Below, piece by piece: positions 49,452-60,021 of a stretch of DNA of 64,000 bases (position 1 is the first letter of the stretch; every line of letters starts with the position of its first letter). Origin of the DNA: Streptococcus pasteurianus. GTDB taxonomy: Bacteria; Bacillota; Bacilli; Lactobacillales; Streptococcaceae. Made by a program: the position numbers and the translations under genes. Under the pieces are notes generated by a model that saw only the letters and a list, made by a program, of their open reading frames with translations, was not told the origin of the DNA and made no database searches. The stretch lies in contig NZ_CP039457.1 in assembly GCF_004843545.1 (NCBI RefSeq), positions 1,144,501 through 1,208,500 on the forward strand, in the 5' to 3' direction.

Positions 49452-50984
49452 TCACATTAACAATTCCCTGATTTTCCCAATCTCCGGTTCATTAACAACC
49501 AAAAAAATAGTATCACCTGCATTTAGACGCGTACTACCTGATACAACTTCTGATTTTTGAGCGTGGATTTGAGTTGTAATGAGAACATTTTTAGGAAGAG
49601 TCAAGTCTCTAACGTATCTTCCAGCAATTTTATCGGAAACCGTTAGTTCAATCAACGTTGGTTCGATGACTTCTCTGTCTTGTGGAACAGAAAGTTTGGC
49701 AAGTAAGACTTCATAAATTGGTTCACCTTTTAACAAATCCATTGCAATATATGCAACCAAAGTCACCACGGCAATCGTCATCAATTGACGGAAATCACCA
49801 ACCATTTCAGTTACTAAAAACATTGCGGTCAGTGGCGCTTTTGAAATAGCCCCAAAATAGCCCGCCATTCCCAAAACGACAAATAAAGACAAGTAATGAC
49901 TAGAATACAAACCAAATTGTTCAAAAAATATTCCAAAACCAAAGCCTAAAAGTGCTCCCAAAGTCAAAATAGGAAGAAAAATCCCACCAGGAAGTCCACT
50001 TGAGTAACTCAACATACTCCACACAAAGCGAATGATAAAGTATATGAAAACAATCATAAGAGTCAGGTGACTTGTCGATAATGAAGTAATCAAGCCATTT
50101 CCACCACCTAGCAATTGCGGATAAAAATAGCCGATTGGCAAAATTAAGATAGCTGCAAAAATACCGTAAAAATAGTTGGAAATATGAAACACTTTTCCTA
50201 GAAAGTCGTAAATGATAGTTGCCTTCAAAGTTGTTTTTTCATAAATATATCCCATAACACCTAAAAAAGCACCCAGTAACAGCAAAATCCAATAGTGCTT
50301 CAATGGCAATACCGCCAAATCTCCTGGCATATCAAGAACTGGCGTTAAACCAAAAATATTAAGCGAAATAAAATTAGCAACTAAACTGGCGACTAAAGCG
50401 GTAATCCAAACCAAACGTGAAAATTGATGATAGATTTCTTCAATAACAAAAAGCAAACCTGCAATCGGGGCGTTGAAGGCTGCCGATAAGCCTGCTGCCG
50501 CACCACTCGCAATCAAAACACGTTTCTCCATGCGTTCTGCTTTTAAAGATTGGGCAACACCTTTTCCTGCCATGGCACCCAACTGAATACTTGGTCCTTC
50601 ACGCCCAAGCATAAATCCCATTGAAATCGCCAAGACACCACCAACAAATTTCTTCCAGAGAACAGACCACCAATCTGGATGAAGCAATCCTTTCAATTCC
50701 CCTTCGACATGAGGAATCCCAGAACCTTTGATGTCAGAATCGGATTTAATCAAAAAGCCAATGGCAACAACAATGAACAAAGTCATTCCCAAAATGAGAA
50801 TTAAAAGACTTGGCTGTTCGTGTGATAATTCATAATAATTGACAACTTTGGCAGAAATGAAACCAATCAAAAGGCGAAAAAGACTAACCACGATACCTGA
50901 CACGCAGCCAACCACAATCCCTCGCCAAACAAAACTGAGAATAGAGGAAAGCGAAAATTCATATTCTCGATAATAACTATCCAT
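49452..50984 (-). CDS. ClC family chloride channel/transporter with RCK_C domain
   Basis: A 510-residue protein. ClC motifs: GSGIPHVE (residues 87-94), GREGPSIQLG with gating Glu near 129, and GGIFLPIL near 330. After about eleven helices, a cytoplasmic C-terminal TrkA-C/RCK-type domain (about 435-510) follows. AAGGAG precedes the ATG. Catalyses chloride (or fluoride-insensitive) anion movement, probably proton-coupled, which may help acid tolerance. Separate from the pot operon by a 150-bp gap. Confidence 0.93.
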   Translation of the reverse strand: MDSYYREYEFSLSSILSFVWRGIVVGCVSGIVVSLFRLLIGFISAKVVNYYELSHEQPSLLILILGMTLFIVVAIGFLIKSDSDIKGSGIPHVEGELKGLLHPDWWSVLWKKFVGGVLAISMGFMLGREGPSIQLGAMAGKGVAQSLKAERMEKRVLIASGAAAGLSAAFNAPIAGLLFVIEEIYHQFSRLVWITALVASLVANFISLNIFGLTPVLDMPGDLAVLPLKHYWILLLLGAFLGVMGYIYEKTTLKATIIYDFLGKVFHISNYFYGIFAAILILPIGYFYPQLLGGGNGLITSLSTSHLTLMIVFIYFIIRFVWSMLSYSSGLPGGIFLPILTLGALLGFGFGIFFEQFGLYSSHYLSLFVVLGMAGYFGAISKAPLTAMFLVTEMVGDFRQLMTIAVVTLVAYIAMDLLKGEPIYEVLLAKLSVPQDREVIEPTLIELTVSDKIAGRYVRDLTLPKNVLITTQIHAQKSEVVSGSTRLNAGDTIFLVVNEPEIGKIRELLM

Positions 50985-51138
50985 ATAAAACTCCTTAATT
51001 TCTTGGATGCAACAAACTTTTTACGATGTTTGCGATTTTCCTGAAATATTAGTCCCTATTATTTTATCAAAACTCAGATGACTTTTCGAGGTAAAATCAA
51101 AAGAAGATGAACACTTCGTCTCAACTTCCTAAAATTAT

Positions 51139-52212
51139 TTATTTGCGATACATTTTAAATTGTAGATAGAGATCATTATAAATTCCTAGCCATTTTTGTC
51201 CGAGATTATCATAAACTTCAAGGTTTTCAATGGTATCTTCGGAAGGGTAAAAGGCTTGGTCATTTTTAACGTCATCTGGTAATAATTCTTTGGCAGCATC
51301 ATTTGGTGTCGAATAACCAATGTATTCCGCATTTTGCGCAGCATTTTCAGGCCTCAACATGAAATTGATAAAAGCGTAAGCTTCATCGACATGTTTGGCT
51401 GTTTTTGGAATAACCAAATTATCAAACCAAAGATTTGACCCCTCACTAGGCACGACATAATGCAGGTGTTCGTTAGAATCAAGCATTTCACTAGCTTCAC
51501 CAGAGAAAGTCACTCCAATGGCAGCATCACCATTAATCATGTACCCTTTCATTTCATCGCCGACAATAGCTTTGATATTTGGAGTTAAATCGTCTAATTT
51601 CTGAGAAGCCGCATTTAATTCTGACAATGACTTGGTATTGAGACTATACCCTAACGTTCCAAGCCCAATTCCCATAACTTCACGCGCTCCGTCCACAAGC
51701 ATGATGTCGTTGGCGTATTCCGAATTCCAGAGGTCTGACCAATGCTCTGGCGCATTTTCTACCATGGTGTCATTATACACAATACCCAATGTTCCCCAGA
51801 AATATGGGATAGAATAATCGTTGTTTTCATCAAAGCTTAACCCAAGAAATTCGTCACCGATATTTTCCAAGCCTGTGATTTTTGACTTATCTAACTTGAT
51901 AAGAAGATTTTCTTTTCTCATCTTATCAATCATATAATCTGACGGCACAGCGATATCATAAGTCGTTCCACCTTGTTTTATCTTGGTGTACATCGATTCG
52001 TTGGAATCAAACGTTTCATACTGAACTTCAATTCCTGTCTCATCCGTAAATTTTGTAATCAAATCAGGGGCAATATAATCTCCCCAATTGTAAATAACCA
52101 GTTTGTTCGATTGACTTGTGGAACTCATCGTCTTTTGCATGTAAACAGAAACACCAAACAAAACAAGTATGACCGCAATCACGCCCAATACAAAAGAATA
52201 TAATCTACGCAT
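51139..52212 (-). CDS. potD: Spermidine/putrescine ABC transporter substrate-binding protein
   Basis: A 357-residue binding protein. The N-terminus has a hydrophobic anchor (VLGVIAVILVLFGVSVY) without a lipobox Cys. The polyamine-binding region begins LVIYNWGDYIAPDLI, followed by FTDETGIEVQYETFDSNE, both typical of PotD. ATG 52212 follows GGGGG at good spacing and overlaps the potC stop. Last gene of potABCD. It captures polyamines outside the membrane for PotBC. Confidence 0.93.
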   Translation of the reverse strand: MRRLYSFVLGVIAVILVLFGVSVYMQKTMSSTSQSNKLVIYNWGDYIAPDLITKFTDETGIEVQYETFDSNESMYTKIKQGGTTYDIAVPSDYMIDKMRKENLLIKLDKSKITGLENIGDEFLGLSFDENNDYSIPYFWGTLGIVYNDTMVENAPEHWSDLWNSEYANDIMLVDGAREVMGIGLGTLGYSLNTKSLSELNAASQKLDDLTPNIKAIVGDEMKGYMINGDAAIGVTFSGEASEMLDSNEHLHYVVPSEGSNLWFDNLVIPKTAKHVDEAYAFINFMLRPENAAQNAEYIGYSTPNDAAKELLPDDVKNDQAFYPSEDTIENLEVYDNLGQKWLGIYNDLYLQFKMYRK

Positions 52213-52993
52213 CACGATCCCCCTTATCTTGTGAAATAAAGTAATAACCGATTACCAGTAAAATACTAAAAATAAAAACAATCGTTGAAAGAGCGTTGAT
52301 TTCTAGAGAAATGCCGCGACGTGCTCGTGAATAAATTTCGACAGATAGGGTTGAAAAACCATTACCTGTTACAAAAAAGGTTACTGCAAAATCATCCAAT
52401 GAATAAGTAAATGCCATGAAGAAACCTGAAATAATTCCTGGCGTCAAATATGGCAACATGACTTCTTTTAACATTTGCCAAGGCGTTGCTCCTAAATCAT
52501 AAGCAGCGTTAATCATGTCGTCATTCATTTCTTTCAAACGTGGTAAAACCATTAACACCACAATTGGAATAGAAAAGGCAATATGACTAAGCAAAACCGT
52601 CATAAAACCAAGATTGAAATGAAATAGCTCTGCTAAACGGGTAAAGAGAATCAGGAAACTTGCCCCAATCATCACATCAGGTGCCACCATAAGAATATTA
52701 TTCAGTGAAAGAATGGCGTGCTGATGTTTTCGGCGTGCTTGATAGATGAAAATCGCACCAAATGTCCCAATAGCTGTTGCTAAAATGGAACTCAAAAATG
52801 CCAAAAAGAAAGTTTGAATGAGAATTAACATCAAACGACTATCCGCAAACATTGCCGAATAATGCTCTAAGGTAAAACCAGTAAAGCCACTCATATCTCC
52901 GCCTTGATTAAAAGAGTAAAAAATCAGATAACCAATTGGAATATAGAGAATGATAAAGACCAGTGTCAAATAAAGATTGGCAAATTTTTTCAT
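52205..52993 (-). CDS. potC: Spermidine/putrescine ABC transporter permease
   Basis: A 262-residue permease with six helices. The EAA-like loop is AAYDLGATPWQMLKEVMLP. It overlaps potB upstream by 4 bases and potD downstream by 8. AAGGAG precedes ATG 52993. Forms the channel with PotB. Confidence 0.93.
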   Translation of the reverse strand: MKKFANLYLTLVFIILYIPIGYLIFYSFNQGGDMSGFTGFTLEHYSAMFADSRLMLILIQTFFLAFLSSILATAIGTFGAIFIYQARRKHQHAILSLNNILMVAPDVMIGASFLILFTRLAELFHFNLGFMTVLLSHIAFSIPIVVLMVLPRLKEMNDDMINAAYDLGATPWQMLKEVMLPYLTPGIISGFFMAFTYSLDDFAVTFFVTGNGFSTLSVEIYSRARRGISLEINALSTIVFIFSILLVIGYYFISQDKGDRDA

Positions 52994-53784
52994 TTTCTTC
53001 TCTCCTTAGTCACCCACATCGTAGCCAACATTGCCATGATTAAAATCACACCAATGGTTGAGCCCATACCCCAATTCTGTGTTGTCAAGAAATGTTGCTC
53101 AATGGCTGTACCAAGAGTAATCACACGATTACCACCAATCAAGCGTGTCAGCATGAACAAGCTCAAACTTGGGATAAATACTGACTGAACACCACTTCTC
53201 ACGCCGTTAAGCGATAAAGGAAAGACAACTTTGACAAAGGTCTGTAATTCATTTGCCCCCAAATCTCGACTAGCATTGATAAGATTGCTATCAATGTCAT
53301 CAAGCGCATTGAAAATCGGCAAAATCATAAACGGAATTTCAATATATGAGGCAACAAAAATAAAGGAAAAATCTGTGAACAGAATTTGCTTAGGTCCAAT
53401 ACCAACAAAGCTCAAAAACGCATTGACACCACCTTGTTGCCCGAAAATTCCCATAAAAGCATAAGCTTTCAGCAAAAGGTTAATCCATGTCGGCAATACA
53501 ACCAACATCAACAAAAGTTGCTTATGTTTCAAACGTGTCAAAAAATAAGCTGTTGGGTAAGAGATAAGCAAGGTCACCAATGTGATAATGGCAGCATATA
53601 AAATCGAATTGAAGCTCATGCGAATGTAAGTCCATGAACTAAAAAAGGTTTTATAATTATCAAAGGTAAAATGACCTTGAATGTCGAAAAAGGACTGCCA
53701 AAGAATCATAATCACAGGGGCAATGACAAAAAGAAGCAACCATAGCACATAAGGAATTGAGAAGAAACTAGAGTTTTTCTTCAT
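52990..53784 (-). CDS. potB: Spermidine/putrescine ABC transporter permease
   Basis: A 264-residue permease with six helices and EAA-like loop [23 protein letters not shown] 53784 has AGGAGG upstream and is preferred over an ATG seven codons earlier. It overlaps the potA 3' end by 17 bases and potC by 4. PotB pairs with PotC. Confidence 0.92.
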   Translation of the reverse strand: MKKNSSFFSIPYVLWLLLFVIAPVIMILWQSFFDIQGHFTFDNYKTFFSSWTYIRMSFNSILYAAIITLVTLLISYPTAYFLTRLKHKQLLLMLVVLPTWINLLLKAYAFMGIFGQQGGVNAFLSFVGIGPKQILFTDFSFIFVASYIEIPFMILPIFNALDDIDSNLINASRDLGANELQTFVKVVFPLSLNGVRSGVQSVFIPSLSLFMLTRLIGGNRVITLGTAIEQHFLTTQNWGMGSTIGVILIMAMLATMWVTKERRK

Positions 53785-54922
53785 TTCGCTCCTCCTCAAT
53801 CGCATGAATCAAGCCATCTTCATGTTCTTCCATTTCGACATATTCTTCCAGACGGGCATCAAATTCTTCTTCTGTCTCGTTAAGGCGCATGATATGGATA
53901 TCTTCAGGCGTAAAATCAAGCCCAATAACTTCGCCCTCAATCGCCTTACGAGTTGAATGAATCATCCATTCGTTTCCTAATTCGTCATGAGCGATAATCT
54001 CATAGTGAACACCACGGAAAAGCTGTGTATCAACTTTAACACGTAATTTTCCTTCTTCTGGCAAAGTGATTTGCAAATCTTCTGGACGAATAACCACTTC
54101 AACAGCTTCATTTGGACGCATTCCGCCATCAACGGCTTCAAAACGTTTGCCGTTGAACTCGACCAAATAATCTTCAATCATTGTTCCTGGTAAAATATTT
54201 GATTCCCCAATGAAAGTCGCCACAAAGTGGTTAATTGGTTCATCGTAAATATCAACAGGTGTCCCAGATTGCACGATTTCACCGTCATTCATGACAAAAA
54301 TCCAATCTGACATAGCCAAGGCTTCTTCTTGGTCATGAGTGACAAAAACAAAGGTAATTCCTAAACGTTGTTGCAGCTCGCGCAGCTCATATTGCATTTC
54401 TGTCCGCAACTTTAAATCTAAGGCTGATAAAGGTTCGTCAAGTAAAACGACACGCGGTTCATTGATAATCGCACGCGCAATCGCCACACGTTGGCGTTGA
54501 CCACCAGACAATTTCTGAATCGGACGTTTTTCAAAACCAGCCAAACGCACCATTTTAAGAGCTTCTTCCACACGACGTTCGATTTCTTTTTTATCAACTT
54601 TTTTTAATTTAAGAGGGAAAGCGACGTTTTCAAAAACATTCATATGTGGGAAAAGCGCATAATTTTGAAAAACGGTATGGACATCACGTTTACTAATAGG
54701 AATATCATTGATACGTTGACCGTCAAGGTAAACATCTCCTGTCGTCGCATCTAAAAGCCCAGCAATGATATTCAGAATCGTTGATTTTCCTGACCCTGAA
54801 GCACCAAGTAGGGTATAAAACTTCCCTTCTTCAAGTTCAAAATTAATGTCCTTTAAAACAACAGTACCGTTATCTTCAAATACTTTTGATACGTTTTTAA
54901 ACGCAATAATTGGATTAGTCAA
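53768..54922 (-). CDS. potA: Spermidine/putrescine ABC transporter ATP-binding protein
   Basis: A 384-residue ATPase. Walker [10 protein letters not shown], signature [14 protein letters not shown], Walker [13 protein letters not shown] and the H-loop THDQEEA are present. The C-terminal TOBE domain (about 250-350) and a very acidic tail follow. The start is TTG 54922, with AAGGAGG 11 bases upstream; an ATG nearer the ribosome binding site gives only the four-codon peptide MRID, which overlaps the potA start. First gene of the operon, closely following murB. Confidence 0.92.
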   Translation of the reverse strand: MTNPIIAFKNVSKVFEDNGTVVLKDINFELEEGKFYTLLGASGSGKSTILNIIAGLLDATTGDVYLDGQRINDIPISKRDVHTVFQNYALFPHMNVFENVAFPLKLKKVDKKEIERRVEEALKMVRLAGFEKRPIQKLSGGQRQRVAIARAIINEPRVVLLDEPLSALDLKLRTEMQYELRELQQRLGITFVFVTHDQEEALAMSDWIFVMNDGEIVQSGTPVDIYDEPINHFVATFIGESNILPGTMIEDYLVEFNGKRFEAVDGGMRPNEAVEVVIRPEDLQITLPEEGKLRVKVDTQLFRGVHYEIIAHDELGNEWMIHSTRKAIEGEVIGLDFTPEDIHIMRLNETEEEFDARLEEYVEMEEHEDGLIHAIEEERNEEKL

Positions 54923-54949
54923 TTCTCATAAAACCTCCTTGGAGCTTCT

Positions 54950-55852
54950 TTAACATTTCTTTTCGCCGATAATTCGGACTTCACGTTCTAAACGAACGCC
55001 GGAATTCTTTTCAACTGTGTCAATGACATGGGCAATCAAGTCTTCGTAGTCTTGTGCATTACCATCAGCCACATTTACCATAAAGCCAGCGTGTTTTTTG
55101 CTAACTTCAACACCGCCAATACGGTGGCCTTTTAAATTTGCTTCACTTATTAATTGTCCAGCAAAATGTCCAACGGGACGTTTGAAAACAGAACCACATG
55201 ACGGATATTCTAGAGGTTGTTTTAACTCACGCAAATGGGTTAAACGTGCCATTTCTTGTTCGATTAAAACGTAATCACCTGGTTTTAAGGCGAATTTTGC
55301 TGAAATGACCACATCACCACTATCTTGAACAGCTGAATGACGATAACCAAACTTCATATCACGAGCTTCAATTGTCTTGATTTCACCTTCTTTGGTAATC
55401 ACTTGCGCTGATACCAAGATATGTGAAATTTCACCGCCATAAGCGCCAGCATTCATAAACACAGCGCCACCAACGCTACCAGGGATACCACAAGCAAATT
55501 CAAAGCCTGTCAAGCTATGGAATTTAGCAATGCGTGTCGTTTCAATTAAATTAGCTCCTGCTTCTGCTTCAATCACATAACCATTGACTGTAACGGTGTT
55601 AAGTTTATCAAACATGATAACAAAGCCACGGATACCACCATCACGCACAATGATGTTACTAGCATTTCCTAGCACCATCCATGGAATATTATTTTTATTA
55701 GCAAATGTAACAATTCGTGCTAACTCGTAACGATTTCGCGGAAAAGCCAAATAATCCGCTGGACCACCAACTTTCGTATAGGTGTATTTTTTTAATGGTT
55801 CGTCAACACGAATATCGATTTCTTTTAATTCTTCATTTAAAAATTCTAACAT
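54950..55852 (-). CDS. murB: UDP-N-acetylenolpyruvoylglucosamine reductase
   Basis: A 300-residue MurB of the type IIb class. FAD-binding motifs are [12 protein letters not shown] and [20 protein letters not shown]; the catalytic Ser lies in [10 protein letters not shown] and the late Glu in [10 protein letters not shown]. It reduces UDP-GlcNAc-enolpyruvate in peptidoglycan synthesis. The start is uncertain between ATG 55852 and a TTG nine bases earlier. It is upstream of potABCD in the same direction, an arrangement common in streptococci. Confidence 0.94.
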   Translation of the reverse strand: MLEFLNEELKEIDIRVDEPLKKYTYTKVGGPADYLAFPRNRYELARIVTFANKNNIPWMVLGNASNIIVRDGGIRGFVIMFDKLNTVTVNGYVIEAEAGANLIETTRIAKFHSLTGFEFACGIPGSVGGAVFMNAGAYGGEISHILVSAQVITKEGEIKTIEARDMKFGYRHSAVQDSGDVVISAKFALKPGDYVLIEQEMARLTHLRELKQPLEYPSCGSVFKRPVGHFAGQLISEANLKGHRIGGVEVSKKHAGFMVNVADGNAQDYEDLIAHVIDTVEKNSGVRLEREVRIIGEKKC

Positions 55853-55920
55853 TTCTTCCAACTCTACAATTCTTTAATAAAATAGTGGGCTCCTGTTGTT
55901 AAAATCACTTGAACTCACTA

Positions 55921-55944
55921 CTAAAAAATCGGCATAAAGCCGAC
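55921..55944 (-). terminator. Terminator after folK
   Basis: Minus-strand GTCGGC / GCCGAT hairpin followed by TTTTTTAG separates the folate operon from murB. Confidence 0.75.
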
Positions 55945-55980
55945 CTTAATTATATCAAAAAAATCAGCTTTTGACGATAG

Positions 55981-56460
55981 TTAAACCAGAAGTTTTCGGA
56001 CCTCTTGGACATTTAAATGCGCCAGATAAGATGAAATTGATTGTCCATTAAGTTGAAGTTGCGGAGCGATTTCCTCTAACGGTACCAAAACAAAAGCCCG
56101 TTCTGTCATGTAAGGGTGCGGAACGCTCAAATTTTCAGTAGCAATCGTCTCATTACCATACAACAGAATGTCGATATCAATGGTACGAGGTCCCCAATGC
56201 TCATGCCTAACACGCTTCAGCTCTTTTTCGATGTTTTGACAAGCAAGCAATAATTCTTGCGGCGTCAAATCTGTCTCGAGCTCACAACAAATGTTCAAAA
56301 AATCATCCTGGTCTGTCTTTCCCCATGCTGCTGTCTCATAAAATGAAGAGACCGACGTCACAGAAGTCTGTGCTAATTGTTCTAAGCGTTCAAGCGCAGC
56401 CAGTAAATAAGCTTTTTTATCGCCGATATTGCTTCCTAAGCTCAAATAAACCTTTGTCAT
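55981..56460 (-). CDS. folK: 2-amino-4-hydroxy-6-hydroxymethyldihydropteridine pyrophosphokinase
   Basis: A 159-residue HPPK. Motifs: VYLSLGSNIGDKKAYL at the N-terminus, then FLNICCELETDLTPQELL, RHEHWGPRTIDIDILLYG and VPHPYMTERAFVLVPL. The ATG overlaps the folB stop by 4 bases. It pyrophosphorylates the pterin before FolP. Last gene of the folate operon. Confidence 0.95.
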   Translation of the reverse strand: MTKVYLSLGSNIGDKKAYLLAALERLEQLAQTSVTSVSSFYETAAWGKTDQDDFLNICCELETDLTPQELLLACQNIEKELKRVRHEHWGPRTIDIDILLYGNETIATENLSVPHPYMTERAFVLVPLEEIAPQLQLNGQSISSYLAHLNVQEVRKLLV

Positions 56461-56819
56461 GCGCGCTCCCGTTCTAACTCAATACCAACCACATCATAAT
56501 GCCCATTGATTGGCGGATTTTCTTTAAAAATCTTAATGTTAATGGCTTGAACTGGAGGAAATTGTTCAAAAATATCTTGACAAATTGCTCCTGCCAAACG
56601 TTCAATTAAAGCGTAGCGTTCTTCTTCAACTTGTCTTTTTATCGTTTCAAAAACCAGTCCATAATGAACAGTATCTTCTAGCACATCAGACTGTGATGCT
56701 TTTTGTAAATCAACAGACAAGGTGCAATCAACGACAAAAATCTGACCAAGCGTTTGTTCTTCAGCGAACGCCCCATGGTAGCCATAAAAACGGCAACCTT
56801 TTAAATGTATTTTATCCAT
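56457..56819 (-). CDS. folB: Dihydroneopterin aldolase
   Basis: A 120-residue FolB with MDKIHLKGCRFYGYHGAFAEE and IERLAGAI. The ATG at 56819 fits the family; a TTG 12 bases earlier is an alternative and neither has a strong ribosome binding site. Converts dihydroneopterin to hydroxymethyl-dihydropterin. Coupled to folK. Confidence 0.93.
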   Translation of the reverse strand: MDKIHLKGCRFYGYHGAFAEEQTLGQIFVVDCTLSVDLQKASQSDVLEDTVHYGLVFETIKRQVEEERYALIERLAGAICQDIFEQFPPVQAINIKIFKENPPINGHYDVVGIELERERA

Positions 56820-56885
56820 ATTAGTAATCAATCAGAAAAGAAAAATCCCTACCCAGTGGCAAAGATAATCTCTCTCCTACCCCTT

Positions 56886-57686
56886 TCAACTCAGTTGACT
56901 AATCACTTTAACAATGTCACGATTAACGTCAACGTTATGTACACGAACAATTTGGCAACCTTTTGCGACAGCCCAAGCTGATAAAGCAGCTGTTCCCATA
57001 TCACGTTCGGCAGCTAACGTTCCCCCACCAAGCAAATAATCAACCGTACGTTTACGTGAAATTCCAAAAAGAACTGGATAACCGAGCTTACAAACCGCAT
57101 CTAATCCTTTTAGCAATTCGATATTTTGTGCCTCGTTTTTAGCAAAACCAAACCCTGGGTCAATCCAAATATTTTCAAGCGTAACGCCTGCGTCCAAAGC
57201 AGATTGGGCACGTTCTGTTAAAAAATCACAAACTTCTTTAGTGATATTATCGTATTTTTCTTCCTCTTGATTATGCATCAAAATGATAGGAACATTTTTC
57301 TCAGCTGCCAGCGCCAGCATTTTTCCGTCATAAAGACCAGCCCAAACGTCGTTTAAAATATCAGCACCTGCTTCCAAGGCAGCCCGTGCTGTTTCAGTCT
57401 TATATGTATCAATACTAACCAAAACATCAAAACGTTCTTTGAGCGCACTGATAACAGGAACAACACGATTAATTTCTTCTTCGGCTTCAACGAAAGTATA
57501 GCCTGGACGAGTTGATTCACCACCAACATCAATAATCTTAGCCCCTCCTGCAATCATTTTTTCAGCCTGAGCAAGGGCATTTTCAATAGAAGTGTAAGAA
57601 CCGCCGTCAGAAAAAGAATCTGGGGTCACATTAAGTATCCCCATGATACAAGCCGTTCCGTCAATCTCATATTTTCCAATTTTCAT
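56886..57686 (-). CDS. folP: Dihydropteroate synthase
   Basis: A 266-residue DHPS. Signatures MGILNVTPDSFSDGG and IIDVGGESTRPGYTFV are present, with GFGFAKN and the late KRTVDYLLGGG region. AGGGGAG precedes ATG 57686. Condenses pterin with p-aminobenzoate; target of sulfonamides. Its substrate pABA probably has to be imported because the pabB-type gene nearby is dead. Confidence 0.95.
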   Translation of the reverse strand: MKIGKYEIDGTACIMGILNVTPDSFSDGGSYTSIENALAQAEKMIAGGAKIIDVGGESTRPGYTFVEAEEEINRVVPVISALKERFDVLVSIDTYKTETARAALEAGADILNDVWAGLYDGKMLALAAEKNVPIILMHNQEEEKYDNITKEVCDFLTERAQSALDAGVTLENIWIDPGFGFAKNEAQNIELLKGLDAVCKLGYPVLFGISRKRTVDYLLGGGTLAAERDMGTAALSAWAVAKGCQIVRVHNVDVNRDIVKVISQLS

Positions 57687-57723
57687 AATGTCTCCCCTTA
57701 TATGCTAACGTGTCAGTAAGGTC

Positions 57724-58287
57724 TTATTTTCCTAAAATCAATGATAGAATTTCATTTCGTTCTTCACGATTTTCTTTGAAAATCCCTTTTGCAACGGTTG
57801 TTACGGTTTTGCTACCAGGTTTCTTGATGCCACGCATTGTCATACACATATGCTCTGCTTCAAGCATGACAAAAACGCCCTTAGGATGCAAAGCTTCTTC
57901 AAGTGCAGTAGCAACTTGGTCAGTCAAACGTTCTTGTAATTGTGGACGTTTACTAGCCACTTCAACGGCACGCGCTAACTTACTCAAACCAGTCACACGA
58001 CCATCACTTGGCAAATAAGCAACATGAGCTTTCCCATAAAAGGGAACCAAATGATGTTCACACATTGAATAAAATGGGATATCTTTAACTAAAACTACTT
58101 CATCATGATTTTCTGTAAAAACAGCTGTAAATTGATCTTTTGGGTCTTCATTTAAGCCTGAAAACATCTCTTGGTACATTTTAGCAACACGTTTTGGGGT
58201 ATCCAATAACCCTTCACGCTCAGGATTTTCTCCCAAGGCTTCTAAAAGTTGGTAAACTGCTACTTCGAGTTTTTCTTGATTTGCCAT
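57724..58287 (-). CDS. folE: GTP cyclohydrolase I
   Basis: A 187-residue enzyme. Zinc and catalytic motifs: [33 protein letters not shown] and [12 protein letters not shown] 58287 is preceded by GGAAGAG and preferred to a TTG four codons earlier. First committed step of pterin synthesis from GTP. Confidence 0.95.
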   Translation of the reverse strand: MANQEKLEVAVYQLLEALGENPEREGLLDTPKRVAKMYQEMFSGLNEDPKDQFTAVFTENHDEVVLVKDIPFYSMCEHHLVPFYGKAHVAYLPSDGRVTGLSKLARAVEVASKRPQLQERLTDQVATALEEALHPKGVFVMLEAEHMCMTMRGIKKPGSKTVTTVAKGIFKENREERNEILSLILGK

Positions 58288-58324
58288 TATCTCTTCCAAT
58301 CTTTTTTATTTTTTCTATTATAGC

Positions 58325-59578
58325 TTAATTTTGCTGTCTTGACAAAAGCACAGGACGTACTTGTGATATGAAATAGAGCGACCCCGTGATAAGGTAAAAA
58401 TCATCTTTACTGTCACTATCGATGTGCTTAACCCAGTCCTTCCAATCTGGAACTTTATGATACTGTTCTGGGTAATTTTCCAAAGCAAGCGAATTGTGAT
58501 ACTCAAACGTCGTTACATCAACTTCCGCTAGTTGACTAAGCAATGCTAACATCGAGTCAATCGGCTTTGTATCAATAGCTGCAAATAAAATGTGCAAATT
58601 TTTATCCTTGTACGCCTGCATGACATTAACGAGAGCTTGAACGCTTTCATTATTGTGTGCGCCGTCAATCATCACATTTGGAAACATAAGCTCTGTTCGC
58701 CCAACCCAATGTGTCTGTGCCAAGCCAGATTTGATAATTTCTTTGGTGACTTTTGGATACGTTTTACTTAATAGCAACGCAGCCGTAATAGCAAGGCTAG
58801 CATTGCTAATCTGATGTTTACCTGGCATTGCTAAACGAATATCCTCGATATTTTCTTGCCCTTGATAATCAAAGCCATTTTCAGTTTCATTAACCGAAAA
58901 ATCCTTTTTAAATTCATACGTTTGGCTGCCGCAAGCTTGCGCTTTTTTGAGAAAAACACGATGAACATCATCACGTTCAGTGGCAAAAATGAATGGAACA
59001 TGTTCTTTCAGGACACCTGCTTTTTGCTCAGCAATTTCTGCATAAGTCTGCCCTAAAACATTCTGGTGGTCTAAACCGATTGAAGGACAAATAACCGCTA
59101 AAGCTTTAAAAACATTTGTCGAATCATAAAGACCACCCATACCTGCCTCGATAAAAGCAATATCAACAGGGTGCATATGCCCAAAATATTCAAACATCAA
59201 GACCGTGATAACTTCAAATTCTGTCGCAGGTTCTAAAGTCGTTTCAAGCGGCAAACGTTCCACTACTGGACGAACACGCTCAACCAAGTCAAGAAAATCA
59301 GTCTCTGAAATCATTTGATCGTTTAAACTAATACGTTCACGAAAGTTAACAATGTAAGGAGATGTAAATGTCCCGACCTCATAACCAGCTAGTGAAAAAA
59401 TATGCTGTAAATAGCTAGTCACTGACCCCTTACCATTCGTTCCGACAATATGGACAGCTGATAGCTTCTCCTGAGGATTCCCAAGTTCTTCCAATATCCA
59501 AGCCATCCGTTCCAAACCAGGCTTAATTCCAAATTTTAACTTGCTATGAATCCAATCTAAAGCTTCTTGATAATTCAT
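58325..59578 (-). CDS. folC: Folylpolyglutamate synthase/dihydrofolate synthase
   Basis: A 417-residue Mur-ligase-type enzyme with P-loop VGTNGKGSVTSYL, TSPYIVNFRERI, EAGMGGLYDSTNV and DGAHNNESV. ATG 59578 matches the family start MNYQEALDWIHS; an ATG eight codons earlier is possible. First gene of the folC-folE-folP-folB-folK operon. Adds glutamate to folates. Confidence 0.94.
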   Translation of the reverse strand: MNYQEALDWIHSKLKFGIKPGLERMAWILEELGNPQEKLSAVHIVGTNGKGSVTSYLQHIFSLAGYEVGTFTSPYIVNFRERISLNDQMISETDFLDLVERVRPVVERLPLETTLEPATEFEVITVLMFEYFGHMHPVDIAFIEAGMGGLYDSTNVFKALAVICPSIGLDHQNVLGQTYAEIAEQKAGVLKEHVPFIFATERDDVHRVFLKKAQACGSQTYEFKKDFSVNETENGFDYQGQENIEDIRLAMPGKHQISNASLAITAALLLSKTYPKVTKEIIKSGLAQTHWVGRTELMFPNVMIDGAHNNESVQALVNVMQAYKDKNLHILFAAIDTKPIDSMLALLSQLAEVDVTTFEYHNSLALENYPEQYHKVPDWKDWVKHIDSDSKDDFYLITGSLYFISQVRPVLLSRQQN

Positions 59579-59716
59579 TAGTGAATTTCCCAATACGACC
59601 AAAAATACTCATAAAATAAAGAAAAGTAAAACCGTCATTTCCGAACAAAATCTTTTCACAATGAGTTTTTGGTCTATGTTTTACCCTTTCTGTCTTGACT
59701 TTACAATAATACTTCT

Positions 59717-59725
59717 ATTATAGCA
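59717..59725 (-). promoter_or_regulatory. Extended -10 promoter for the folate operon
   Basis: Minus-strand TGCTATAAT lies about 140 bases before the folC ATG. The TGn extension compensates for a poor -35. Confidence 0.55.
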
Positions 59726-59797
59726 CAAGAAATCACTAAAAAACTTGATAATCAGACTTTCTTTAAATAAAGTTTCATACTGAAGACAAAGCCCCTT

Positions 59798-59830
59798 CCC
59801 CTTGGAAACAACAGTTTCTAAGGGCTTTTT
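59798..59830 (+). terminator. Plus-strand terminator-like hairpin
   Basis: CCCTTGGAAAC / GTTTCTAAGGG followed by CTTTTT. No plus-strand gene precedes it, so it may be left over from a lost gene or serve the transposase remnant region. Confidence 0.55.
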
Positions 59831-59876
59831 GTATGGAGCAGTACAACAGAGATAATAACAAGCTAGAAGTGAGGAT

Positions 59877-59945
59877 ATGTTCCATAACGAAAATCCAGAC
59901 TATAATCGAGATGACTTGGTACCAGAAGATCATTTGTTACGCTAG
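59877..59945 (+). pseudogene. Transposase N-terminal remnant (IS1182/IS5-like)
   Basis: A 22-codon frame begins MFHNENPDYNRDDLVPEDHLLR and stops. The YNRDDLVPEDHLL pattern resembles the N-terminus of IS1182-type transposases. The rest is absent. It lies in the gene-poor 59.6-60.0 kb stretch, which otherwise holds only a terminator-like hairpin. Confidence 0.45.
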
Positions 59946-60021
59946 AGAGGATATTTTATCCAGCTTTATTTAACAATATATAATGATTTTGACTTCAATA
60001 ACTTGAAAAAATAGAATGAGG

